DNA from: Planctomycetota bacterium
Lineage (GTDB): Bacteria; Planctomycetota; UBA1135; GCA-002686595
DNA length: 64,000 nucleotides
NCBI GenBank assembly: GCA_016795325.1
Contig: JAEUHY010000045.1
Location: 1-64,000 of the forward strand
Reading direction: 5' to 3'
Shown: positions 56,851 through 64,000 of the stretch, one piece after another
How positions within the stretch are numbered: position 1 is the first letter of the stretch
Layout of the letters: the number at the start of each line of letters is the position of its first letter
Notes under the pieces: model-generated
Seen by the model: only the letters and a program-made list of their open reading frames with translations
Database searches by the model: none
What the model was told of the DNA's origin: nothing
Made by a program: the position numbers and the translations under genes

Positions 56851-56938
56851 GTTTCGCTCCTTCGCTGGGTGAGGTCTCGTGCGCAGCGTACTGCGCGGCG
56901 ACGCGTGCGTGTTCAGCGCAACGGGCGCAGGATCCATC

Positions 56939-57403
56939 TCAGTCGAAGAACCAGCGCACCACCTGGCCCGGGTCGTAGTAGGCGACCAGCACCATCGCGA
57001 GCCACGGCGCCGCGAGCCCCAACTGCCGCCGCACGCGGGCCCAGCCTCGGAGCTCCGCACGCTTCTCGTAGCGCCAGTTCAGGACCAGTCCGCAGAACGC
57101 GACGAACGGGATCGCGACAACGGCCCAACCCGCGAGCCAGTGCATCCAATTGGCGCCGTCGATCCACTTCGGATCGTGCACCCGAGCAACCGGTCGAAAG
57201 CCCAGACACCACCACGAGAGAAGCCAATTGACGTAGAGCGCGCTCAGGACGAGCAGCGGCCACCCGGCCGCGGCCATGACCAGAGCGCGAAGCACCCGCA
57301 TCGACAACCACGGCCCCGGCGGAAGCCATCTGCGGCGCGGCTTGCCGAAGGTGCCCGCTCGCGGAAGTTGCACGCGGTGTCGAACAGAGAGATCTACGGC
57401 CAT
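56939..57403 (-). CDS. Small integral membrane protein
   Basis: About 154 residues from ATG 57403; a GTG at 57442 would add 13. Three hydrophobic segments are seen (VLRALVMAAAGWPLLVLSAL, WLAGWAVVAIPFVAFCGLVL, LGLAAPWLAMVLVAYY), with Trp-rich loops. No known family recognised. Only 89 bases from the reductase gene on the same strand. Confidence 0.65.
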   Translation of the reverse strand: MAVDLSVRHRVQLPRAGTFGKPRRRWLPPGPWLSMRVLRALVMAAAGWPLLVLSALYVNWLLSWWCLGFRPVARVHDPKWIDGANWMHWLAGWAVVAIPFVAFCGLVLNWRYEKRAELRGWARVRRQLGLAAPWLAMVLVAYYDPGQVVRWFFD

Positions 57404-57485
57404 GTTGCTGATGCTCTCCGCCAATACGAAGAGAGACTCCACTCTAACGCGCTGCAGCGAAGCGTGGCGCTCTACGTTCCACTCG

Positions 57486-57776
57486 CTAGGGGTCCCACTG
57501 CAACGTTGCTCCGACGAGCGTTTCCACGGCGTGGATCGCGTCTTCGACCGTCAAGTGCTGATCTCCACCCGCGAAGTGAGGCTCGCAGCCATCGACGGTC
57601 TCGAACAGAACGCGAAAGCACTCGACATCGCGGTCATCACGCAACTCGAGCGGATCTTCGTCGTCCCCCGTGCCATGCCAGCGCTCCTGCCGCACGATGA
57701 GAACTTCGAGAGAGCGCGAGCCGGCGTACAGCCAGCGGCCGCGCTTCACGACCTCCATTTTGTCCCCGTGCGTCAT
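57486..57776 (-). CDS. Small cytoplasmic protein of unknown function
   Basis: A 96-residue acidic protein (MTHGDKMEVVKRGRWLYAG ... LTVEDAIHAVETLVGATL). Its composition is normal for a real protein and distinct from shadow frames. No family recognised. First of a minus-strand run of small proteins reaching the window end. Confidence 0.6.
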   Translation of the reverse strand: MTHGDKMEVVKRGRWLYAGSRSLEVLIVRQERWHGTGDDEDPLELRDDRDVECFRVLFETVDGCEPHFAGGDQHLTVEDAIHAVETLVGATLQWDP

Positions 57777-57887
57777 GTCAGCGACCTGCGCGTGAGCGCC
57801 GGTGCGTTCGTACGGCGCCAGCTGACAAGTCCACGGTGATCGTCACGGCTCCAGCACGTGCTCTCACGGCGGTTCGCGTCCCCTCGA

Positions 57888-58427
57888 TTACGGCGCAACC
57901 CGCTCGGGGTGCTTGCGCGCGTACGCCACCCAGTAGCGAAAGAGGCCGGGCTCTTCGCCGGGGTGTTCGGTCTGCAGGATGGCCCACAGACGCTCGTTGA
58001 GCGGCTTGAGTTCGCGGTGCATCGATGACTGGGGGTACCAGTCCACGAAGTCCTTCACATCGTCGTTGAGAGCGGCGTCGAACTCGTCGAGGTGCTTGTT
58101 CAGGATCTCGCGAGCCTGGTCGAACACTGCAGCGATCTCGTCGGCGCCGAGTTCCTTCAAGCCGCGGCTAGTCTCCTCGGCGTAGTTCTCGTCGAACCAG
58201 TTGGCGAAATGCCAGCCCAAGTCATCGAGCGCCATGCTCACGTCGAGCTGGTACGTCGACGCCATCGCGCGCAAGCCGACCGGCAGGCGCTGCATCGCGG
58301 CCACCAGCTGCTCGGGGTCCTCGTACGTCGACGGCGGCAGAGATTCGGTGAGCTGCGCGAGCAACATGTCGAGCAGCTTGCTGTCCGCGCGGGTGGCGCG
58401 GATCGCAGCCTGGGTCAGGCGCGGCAT
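57888..58427 (-). CDS. DMP19/DUF4375-like protein
   Basis: A 179-residue soluble protein from ATG 58427. The region LPVGLRAMASTYQLDVSMA...FANWFDE...SRGLKELGADEIAAVFDQA resembles the DMP19/DUF4375 fold, in which GG-F residues are normally present but here are changed. Such proteins occur as immunity proteins or DNA mimics in other bacteria. The assignment is by pattern only. Confidence 0.65.
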   Translation of the reverse strand: MPRLTQAAIRATRADSKLLDMLLAQLTESLPPSTYEDPEQLVAAMQRLPVGLRAMASTYQLDVSMALDDLGWHFANWFDENYAEETSRGLKELGADEIAAVFDQAREILNKHLDEFDAALNDDVKDFVDWYPQSSMHRELKPLNERLWAILQTEHPGEEPGLFRYWVAYARKHPERVAP

Positions 58428-58546
58428 GCGGAGGGTCTCAGAGAGAGGATTTCGAGGAAGCGACGGCGGGACATCGCGGAGCGGAGAGGTTCTGTTGCGG
58501 GCACGCGCGCAAGTGTACGGGCCCGCGCTGCGTCGGCGCGCAAACG

Positions 58547-58894
58547 CTACGCGCGCGACTTTCGCTGCGCTCGTCGCCATCCGAGTGCGGCGCCGCCGAA
58601 CACGCCGACCGCGGCGGCCACGAACGGGACGACGAAGACCATCAAGCCCATCGCGATTCCGCCCGCGACGGAGGCCTCGCCGTCGAGGAGCTTCTTCAGA
58701 CCTCCGAAGAGCGCGGCGGCCGCTACCGCGTAGAGCGCGGTCGTGAGCACGAAGCCGATCGTCGACCAGAGCAGCACTCCGACGCAGTGCGACCGCCACG
58801 GCTTCAGGGAAGGAAGCAGACAGGTGGCCACGCTCGCCGCGCTCAAGGCGACGAACCACAGCACGAACGCGGGCACGATGAAGAAGTACGGCAC
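58547..58894 (-). CDS. Small multi-pass membrane protein
   Basis: About 115 residues if GTG 58894 is the start (VPYFFIVPAFVLWFVAL). Three or four hydrophobic helices (VGVLLWSTIGFVLTTALYA, GGIAMGLMVFVVPFVAAAVG) and a basic tail (RRAQRKSRA). The frame is open further upstream with Arg-rich, unlikely sequence, which I exclude. No family recognised. Confidence 0.6.
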   Translation of the reverse strand: MPYFFIVPAFVLWFVALSAASVATCLLPSLKPWRSHCVGVLLWSTIGFVLTTALYAVAAAALFGGLKKLLDGEASVAGGIAMGLMVFVVPFVAAAVGVFGGAALGWRRAQRKSRA

Positions 58895-58953
58895 AGCGGG
58901 CGGTCGATCCTGTGCGCGGAGCCTCGCTGGTCGCGGGTCGTTGCGCAACCCGT

Positions 58954-59307
58954 TCAGGTTGCGACGTCGATCGCGGCCTTCAAACGTCCGATGAGTTCCT
59001 TCGCCTGATCTTCCGCGAGCTCGACCGGATCGCCGTGTGCGGTGACAACCCTCACCATCACGGAACCGCCCGGTTCTGCCCACATCTCGTTGATTTCGAG
59101 CTCGCGACGGGAGGGATGCGGTTCGCTGCGAAGCGCGTTGAGCAAACCTCGAAGCGCGGACCTCGAGACACCCATGCGGGCCTGAAACTCCGCGTCCGTG
59201 AACTCGTCGCGCTCGCACACCTCCGCTACAGCGTTTCTCATCGCCGTCAACTCCTCGGCTTGGACCGAGATGAGTGCGGTGGTTCCGGCGTGCAGGACAT
59301 AGTGCAT
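58954..59307 (-). CDS. Small soluble protein of unknown function
   Basis: A 117-residue protein from ATG 59307 (MHYVLHAGTTALISVQAEELTAMRNAV). It has an HTH-like centre (FTDAEFQARMGVSRSALRGLL) and a C-terminal helix (DQAKELIGRLKAAID). DNA binding is conceivable but not shown. Confidence 0.6.
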   Translation of the reverse strand: MHYVLHAGTTALISVQAEELTAMRNAVAEVCERDEFTDAEFQARMGVSRSALRGLLNALRSEPHPSRRELEINEMWAEPGGSVMVRVVTAHGDPVELAEDQAKELIGRLKAAIDVAT

Positions 59308-59389
59308 GGGATGACTCCGACGTAGGAACTCGACGTGATTCGGACCTTGCTGAGGCGGCGGCTCGCAGCGCTGCGCCGGACGTCCACCT

Positions 59390-60340
59390 TCAGCGCTTCG
59401 TTGCACGCCAGCGGGTGCACAGATCCGCGGCTGCGGCCGACCAGTCCGGGAACTGAAAGACGAAACCCGTGTCGACGAGACGACCGGGAACGACGCGGCG
59501 ACTCTTGAGGATCAACTCGCTTTCCGTGCGCAGGAAGACCGCGCCGAGTTCGAGCATCCACGCCGTGGCGGGCAGTCCAACAGGTGCGCCCCACGCTCGC
59601 CGCAACGTGCGCATGAACTCCGCGTTCGGCAGCGGGTTCGGTGATGAGAGGTTGACCGGACCGTCGAGCTCGTGGTCGATCAACCAGCGGATCGCGCGCG
59701 TGAAGTCCGCGTCGTGGATCCACGACACGTACTGGCGTCCGTCGCCGCACGTCCCGCCGAGCCCGCGCCGCACCAGCCCGAGCAACGTGTCGAAGATGCC
59801 GCCGCGATCTGGGCTCATCGTCATCGCCGAGCGCAACAGCACCTTGCGTGTTCGCGGCACGTTCGCGCGCTGCGCGGCCTCCTCCCACCCCTTGGCGACG
59901 TCGATGCTGAAGCGCCATGTGTCCGGTGCGTTCGGCTCGACTCCGCCGAGAATGCCGGTCGCCTCGTCGTTCGGTGCGTCGTAGCGATGCGCGTAGATCG
60001 TCGCGGTGCTCGACTGCAACCAGACTCGGGGCGGCCGGGAAGCCGCCGCGATCGCTTGGCCGACGACCGTCGTCGACTTCACGCGCGACTCGAGAATCTC
60101 GCGCCGGTTGGTCGCGTTGTAGCGGCAGTTGACGGTGCGGCCGGCCAAGTTGATGACGACGTCGGCGCCGTCGATCTCCGCTGCCCACGGGCCCAGCGTC
60201 TCCGCGTCCCAGCGAACGACCCGAGCCACCGAAGTCGCGGCGCCGCGGCTGAGAATCACAACCTCATGGCCGTCGGCGGCGAACGCGCGGGCCAGTACGG
60301 TTCCGACCTGCCCAGTTCCGCCGGGGATGACGATCTTCAT
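59390..60340 (-). CDS. TIGR01777-family epimerase (atypical SDR)
   Basis: A 316-residue Rossmann enzyme. The dinucleotide motif is GGTGQVG near the start. Family features follow: GADVVINLAGRTVNCRYN, RVKSTTVVGQAI, LQSSTATIYAHRYD, and YVSWIHDADFTRAI. A DUF1731-like C-terminal helix is present (LGAVFLRTESELILKSRRVVPGRL). It is an NAD(P)-dependent epimerase or reductase of unknown substrate, also called YfcH/SDR39U1-like. Confidence 0.9.
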   Translation of the reverse strand: MKIVIPGGTGQVGTVLARAFAADGHEVVILSRGAATSVARVVRWDAETLGPWAAEIDGADVVINLAGRTVNCRYNATNRREILESRVKSTTVVGQAIAAASRPPRVWLQSSTATIYAHRYDAPNDEATGILGGVEPNAPDTWRFSIDVAKGWEEAAQRANVPRTRKVLLRSAMTMSPDRGGIFDTLLGLVRRGLGGTCGDGRQYVSWIHDADFTRAIRWLIDHELDGPVNLSSPNPLPNAEFMRTLRRAWGAPVGLPATAWMLELGAVFLRTESELILKSRRVVPGRLVDTGFVFQFPDWSAAAADLCTRWRATKR

Positions 60341-60478
60341 GGATGGGCTGCGAGCGCGATGCTCGAGGTGTTGATCGTCGAGGATGCTCGCGGAGACTGC
60401 ATCACTTCAGATGTCTGAGCGAAGCTGCGGTGGTGTCCTGTCCGAGCTGCTCGAGTCGGGACCTGTGCAGCGGTCTGG

Positions 60479-60901
60479 TTAGCGCTGCTCAACGGATCCT
60501 GAATCACTCCGTTGCCTCTTCAACTCCTCCAGCTCCGCGCGCAGACGGCGGTTTTCTTCTTCGAGCGACTCACGCGTCACACTGCGTCGCGCCTCGGCTT
60601 CGTCGCCGGCGGCGCGCTTCACGACGCTGTCCTGCGTGAAGTAGACGCCGGTCCACATGCTTGTCTTGCAGTGCGCCCGATGCTCGTTGCCATCGCGGTC
60701 GCGGTAACGCACGGAGTAGATGCGGTCGCTCTTCTCGCCGAACCACCCGGGACCGAACGGCTCCCAGCTCGTGTCGATCATCTTGCCGCCGCGCGATTCG
60801 ACGTACTCCACCAGGCGCTTGCGATCCAACGCGCCCGCCGCCAACCGGATGCCGACGATGACGAGCAAGACCAGCGGAATGAGGACGTACAGTTCGTTCA
60901 T
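60479..60901 (-). CDS. Membrane-anchored small protein with coiled-coil tail
   Basis: A 140-residue protein: one N-terminal helix (LYVLIPLVLLVIVGIRLAAG), a globular part (DTSWEPFGPGWFGEKSDRIYSV, then RDGNEHRAHCKTSMWTGVYF) and a charged coiled coil (SLEEENRRLRAELEELKRQ). Its start overlaps the stop of the lipoprotein gene upstream by four bases, so the two are coupled. Confidence 0.78.
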   Translation of the reverse strand: MNELYVLIPLVLLVIVGIRLAAGALDRKRLVEYVESRGGKMIDTSWEPFGPGWFGEKSDRIYSVRYRDRDGNEHRAHCKTSMWTGVYFTQDSVVKRAAGDEAEARRSVTRESLEEENRRLRAELEELKRQRSDSGSVEQR

Positions 60902-61350
60902 CGGTCCGAAGTGCGGCTGGGCGAAGGCGCGCCTGTTCGTGCGGGCTGATCGCTCGCCGTCGGGCGCGGATATCCGAACGTCGCGAAGTCTCTCGCTCCC
61001 CTGCCGCCATCGAACGCGAGTGTCATTTCGCCGCCTTGTGCGAGCACGGCTTCATCGATGGGAACTTCGACGCGCAGCATTCCTTCCCAGGTGGGGTCTT
61101 GGGAGAGCAGCGCCGGAGAGTCGACCTGCACGCCGGGGGCGGAGCGTACGAACGAGAGGACTCTGCGATTGCCTTCGGAGCGGATCCGGACGCCGGCGCA
61201 CTCCGCGCCCGGGGGCACACGGAAGTAGACGTACTCGACGGCGGCTTCTTGCGACGTGCCTTCGATGACGACGTCCTCGAGCGGGGAGACGTCGGACCTG
61301 CATCCAAGCGCCGCGGCCGCAACCAACGCGATAGCCCAACGGAGATTCAT
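60898..61350 (-). CDS. Small lipoprotein of unknown function
   Basis: A 150-residue protein with lipobox (ALVAAAALGC, Cys17). The mature part is beta-like (AAVEYVYFRVPPGAECAGVRIRS, GMLRVEVPIDEAVLAQGGEMT). It is co-transcribed with the membrane-anchored protein after it (ATGA overlap). No known family. Confidence 0.7.
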   Translation of the reverse strand: MNLRWAIALVAAAALGCRSDVSPLEDVVIEGTSQEAAVEYVYFRVPPGAECAGVRIRSEGNRRVLSFVRSAPGVQVDSPALLSQDPTWEGMLRVEVPIDEAVLAQGGEMTLAFDGGRGARDFATFGYPRPTASDQPARTGAPSPSRTSDR

Positions 61351-61444
61351 GTGCTCTCAACCAGTCTGACTCGGGTCATCGATCCACCGCAGCGGGAAGC
61401 GCCGTGTGCGGCTCGACTCTGGCGAGCTGCTGCTCCGCATCAGG

Positions 61445-62023
61445 CTACTCGCCCCTCACCCATCGCGCGAACTCGGCGCAAACTCCGGGCGGGTTCACCG
61501 TCTCGTTCTGCGCCGCAATCTCTTCGTACACCTCGAGCTCGTGCACCAGAACGGGAATGGAACGACCGAGGATCGCCGCCACCGCGCCGCTGGCGTGAAG
61601 GCGTCGAACGACCTCGCAGCACTCCCGCACGAACCTTTCGGTGATCTGCACGCCTCGTTCGATGCATGCCTCGAAATCCGCGTCTTCCTCCTCGTCCGAG
61701 TAGCTGAGCCCCGTCGATGCGACCCACGCGCCGACCAAGGTTGCGCGCGACGATGGGTCGCCGCCGAACTTGATCATCTCGTTCTGGAGCCAGAAGGCGA
61801 AGTTCCACTTGGCTTCCGCGGAGTCGGACGCAGCGGGAATGCTCGCCTTCCAGCGCTCGATCGTGTTGTAGCCCACCGTCAACGTCGGCCGACGGGGGTC
61901 GTCTTCGTCGTCGTACACGAAGAACGAAACGACGTAGATGGACGAGCGGAGCTCCTTCGGAATTGCTCGGAGCGCCGCTTCGATCGGAGGAACCAAACTC
62001 TCGGCAAGAGACGTCGCAGCCAA
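61445..62023 (-). CDS. Soluble protein, possibly DUF4303/immunity-like
   Basis: About 192 residues, apparently with a TTG start at 62023. The first half (RSSIYVVSFFVYDDEDDP then TLTVGYNTIERWKAS and AEAKWNFAFWLQNEMIKFG) is reminiscent of the DUF4303 fold common among immunity proteins. The rest is helical. The resemblance is weak. Confidence 0.55.
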   Translation of the reverse strand: MAATSLAESLVPPIEAALRAIPKELRSSIYVVSFFVYDDEDDPRRPTLTVGYNTIERWKASIPAASDSAEAKWNFAFWLQNEMIKFGGDPSSRATLVGAWVASTGLSYSDEEEDADFEACIERGVQITERFVRECCEVVRRLHASGAVAAILGRSIPVLVHELEVYEEIAAQNETVNPPGVCAEFARWVRGE

Positions 62024-62117
62024 TTCGGTGGAAGTCTACCGTTCCGTCTTGGTGACGCGCTGCGCCAACTCCTGTCGCAGAGTGCGCCGTAGCCTGCCGC
62101 GCGTGCGCGGCGGGCGC

Positions 62118-62525
62118 CTACGTGGCGAGCTCGCCGCGCGGCCCGCAGGGCACGACCGCATCGATGGACACCTCGCGGCACATCACGCGCCAGTTTTGGT
62201 CCGTCACGGACGTGAAGGTGAGGCTCAACGCTCCCTCGGTTCCCTCGATAAGCAGGTCGAACAGCGTGTCCGTTCTGTAGCCGGCGGGCAGGCTGCACTC
62301 GGAGACGCCGGACATCGTCATGCGCACTTGGTGGTGGTGCGTCAGCACGAAGTACCCGCGTGCGTCGACATCGTTCGTCATGTGGAACACGTGGAAGGTG
62401 ACCTCGCACCGCTCCCCGTCGAGGCGAGCCGACAGGACGTGCGAATCGTGGAACGACGGCCAACAACCCATCGCTTCGACGAGCGTGGCGCGGTTTCGAA
62501 TCAGATGCGAGCCGGAGTCAGCCAT
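62118..62525 (-). CDS. Imm50-like protein
   Basis: A 135-residue protein from ATG 62525. The opening pattern (LVEAMGCWPSFHDSHVLSARLDGERC) followed by FHVFHMTNDVDARGYFVLTHHHQVRM fits the Imm50/FHDAxV immunity family. No toxin gene is next to it in the window. Confidence 0.7.
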   Translation of the reverse strand: MADSGSHLIRNRATLVEAMGCWPSFHDSHVLSARLDGERCEVTFHVFHMTNDVDARGYFVLTHHHQVRMTMSGVSECSLPAGYRTDTLFDLLIEGTEGALSLTFTSVTDQNWRVMCREVSIDAVVPCGPRGELAT

Positions 62526-62596
62526 GTCTGTCGCGGATGCCGTGTTGTGGAAGACGACAGGAGATTGCGGCGGAGGTTGGTTCGTGGCCGATCCGA

Positions 62597-63235
62597 TCAG
62601 ACGCCAGGATGCGGTCGTCGTCGAAGCGCGACGCGTGCGTAGCGCAGATCTCCTTTCGCCAACGCGGCACCCGCGTCGTGCGCCGCGATAGCTCCGCTCA
62701 ACGCAGTCGCACGTCGACCCGTCGATGCTCGGACGGGCGTGCCCAACGAGCGAAGCTTCCGCCGGATGGAACTCATCGCTCTCGACAAGCCGCCCGGACG
62801 GTGGATCACCGCTCCGCGATCGACGATGGAGTGATGCGTCGGGTAGTCCCAGAATCTCCCAGCGAGAATCGAGGGCGCGTGCGTTCGTGAGGCGTCTCGA
62901 TTCGGATAGCCGAAGCGCGGATGGAAGTGGATCGACGGTCCGCCGTAGCGGTGGCTGACGGTCCAATACGCCGCGAAGTTGGGGTTGTTCTCGCAACGCC
63001 AGTAGTCGAGCGGTTCCGTGCTCCAGTCTGGAGAAATCAAGTGATAGCTGAGCGCCGGAGCCACCGCGGGGTGCGTGCAGAGGTGGGCAGCCACTTCGAA
63101 TGCGCTGTTCAGAGCGGGCACGGGCAGCTCGCCAAACCACGGGTCGGGATAGGCGCTCATGCGCAGCTCGCTGCGGATCAGTTCCCAGAGGACGTCCAGG
63201 TCGTCGTCGGTGGCGAAGAAGGAGATCTCAGACAT
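62597..63235 (-). CDS. Soluble protein of unknown function
   Basis: A 212-residue protein from ATG 63235 (MSEISFFATDDDLDVLWELI); a TTG at 63241 is also possible. It is rich in aromatic residues in its middle (SIHFHPRFGYPNRDAS, GRFWDYPTHHSIVDRGAVIH). The last ~70 residues are Arg/Ala-rich and could reflect a frameshift or a diverged tail. No family recognised. Confidence 0.6.
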   Translation of the reverse strand: MSEISFFATDDDLDVLWELIRSELRMSAYPDPWFGELPVPALNSAFEVAAHLCTHPAVAPALSYHLISPDWSTEPLDYWRCENNPNFAAYWTVSHRYGGPSIHFHPRFGYPNRDASRTHAPSILAGRFWDYPTHHSIVDRGAVIHRPGGLSRAMSSIRRKLRSLGTPVRASTGRRATALSGAIAAHDAGAALAKGDLRYARVALRRRPHPGV

Positions 63236-63329
63236 GTTCAAGCATGTGACGAGGTCCTCGCGGCGTCGCCCTCCGCGGCCGCGATGAAGCGCACGACTTC
63301 GCAGATCAGCCAGTTGCAGCGTGATTTCT

Positions 63330-63572
63330 TCAATGCCGGATCTCCGGCGGCTGGCACGGTTGGCAGTCCTCGGCCGGGACGGTCCAGACCTCGGGAATTG
63401 GATCGCCGAGACCGCCCTTCGAACGCGGCGCGACCTGCGGATGACCGAACCACAGCGCCAGATGGTCGTCGGGTGTTGCGACGCCTGCGCCGCCGGGCAA
63501 ACCGACGACCACGGCAGGTCGGCCGCCGAGTAGGACGAATTGCCCCAGGCAGAAGTGTTCGTGCTCGCCCAT
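63330..63572 (-). CDS. Small beta-rich protein of unknown function
   Basis: About 80 residues from ATG 63572 (MGEHEHFCLGQFVLLGGRPAV), with a conserved-looking LALWFGHPQ and EVWTVPAEDCQ end. It looks like a real, compact protein of a widespread but unnamed type. Confidence 0.6.
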   Translation of the reverse strand: MGEHEHFCLGQFVLLGGRPAVVVGLPGGAGVATPDDHLALWFGHPQVAPRSKGGLGDPIPEVWTVPAEDCQPCQPPEIRH

Positions 63573-63674
63573 CCGCTCTTCGCTCTTCGACGACGGTCTG
63601 TTCCTTGGGGCTTGCGTGCCTATCAGCAGTCGCGCCAACGCGAGGCGAGGCCGCTGCTGAAGCAAATCGTAGCG

Positions 63675-64000
63675 TCACTGCGATATGCGCAGCGTCAGCC
63701 TCAGATCGCTCCATCGCTCGAACCTCACCTGCGCTCGTCGCCCGTCCGCGTTGTGCAGCTCGAGCGCGAACTTGCGCGCCGCGACGGGCGCCGGCGCGTG
63801 AAGTGCGAGCGGCTGCGGCGGGGCGCCATCGAGCACCAGCGTTCCCGATGTGAATCCAGCCTCGTCGCATCGAACGATCGTCTCTGTCGGAGAGCCCCAC
63901 TCGCCAAGGTGGATCGCCGTGCCAGCGTCGGCGAGGTAGCTGAGCGTCCAATCGTCGCTCGCGATGGTGCGCCACGTGTTGACCGCCGGCGTCGAGTGAG
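63675..64000 (-). CDS. C-terminal part of a protein, cut by the window edge
   Basis: The minus strand from the window end to the stop at 63675 encodes about 107 residues (NTWRTIASDDWTLSYLADAG ... RKFALELHNADGRRAQV). No start is in view. The composition is protein-like, unlike the two overlapping frames. No family can be named from this part. Confidence 0.6.
   Translation of the reverse strand, partial: HSTPAVNTWRTIASDDWTLSYLADAGTAIHLGEWGSPTETIVRCDEAGFTSGTLVLDGAPPQPLALHAPAPVAARKFALELHNADGRRAQVRFERWSDLRLTLRISQ

Noticed and set aside
63238..63975. Long minus-strand frame near the window end as a gene
   Set aside because: It overlaps two better frames (63330-63572 and 63675-64000) and is Arg/Ala-rich with no protein-like pattern.

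Overview
The window is G+C-rich DNA with dense genes on both strands. It most resembles a free-living Planctomycetota bacterium. The clues are serine/threonine kinases with Asp-Trp-Gly in place of Asp-Phe-Gly fused to TPRs, several large secreted proteins, Tat-exported oxidoreductases, and a repeated C-terminal module (Tyr-Cys-Thr-Gly-Lys...Asn-Ser-Leu-Gly-Cys) that I associate with deep-branching, high-GC planctomycetes. This assignment is an inference; there is no rRNA or tRNA gene here to confirm it.

Layout. 0-18 kb: a secreted subtilase closed by a strong intrinsic terminator, a hybrid histidine kinase, a kinase-TPR protein, a secreted beta-helix protein, a two-gene amidohydrolase operon, an FG-GAP secreted protein and a DMT exporter. 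Four members of a long palindromic repeat family sit between these genes, and a fifth lies at 38.7 kb. 18-29.4 kb: envelope and stress genes, namely two small exported proteins, a very large cyclic beta-1,2-glucan synthase, a DUF4142 protein and a CsbD protein. 29.9-35.2 kb: an island of lower G+C with two large exported domain-repeat proteins, each preceded by the same transposase 3' fragment, plus a broken ParB-like gene. 35.6-46.8 kb: RluA-type pseudouridine synthase, transglutaminase-esterase fusion, SufT-like factor, CBS protein, a two-gene signalling locus, TPR protein, exported pirin, anchored surface protein and a LysR regulator. 46.6-47.1 kb: a 217-bp tandem duplication over the converging 3' ends of two genes.

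47.8-51.3 kb is the clearest functional system. It runs ApbE flavin transferase, outer-membrane barrel, exported FMN-binding protein and four-helix His-rich membrane protein. The last three genes are packed with overlaps, and together they look like a flavin-based extracytoplasmic electron-transfer module. 51.3-57.4 kb: DUF1569 protein, RlmA-like methyltransferase, a lipoprotein built of nine exact 28-residue leucine-rich repeats, a DUF4139 protein and a Tat-exported aldo/keto reductase. 57.4-64 kb: a minus-strand run of small proteins, several resembling immunity-type families (DUF4375/DMP19-like, Imm50-like), with a TIGR01777-type epimerase and no toxin in view.

The most unusual signals are three. 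The palindrome family has arms that differ between copies yet stay self-complementary within each copy. The duplicated LysR 3' end differs from its parent only by silent changes. The transposase-fragment plus exported-protein arrangement occurs twice.
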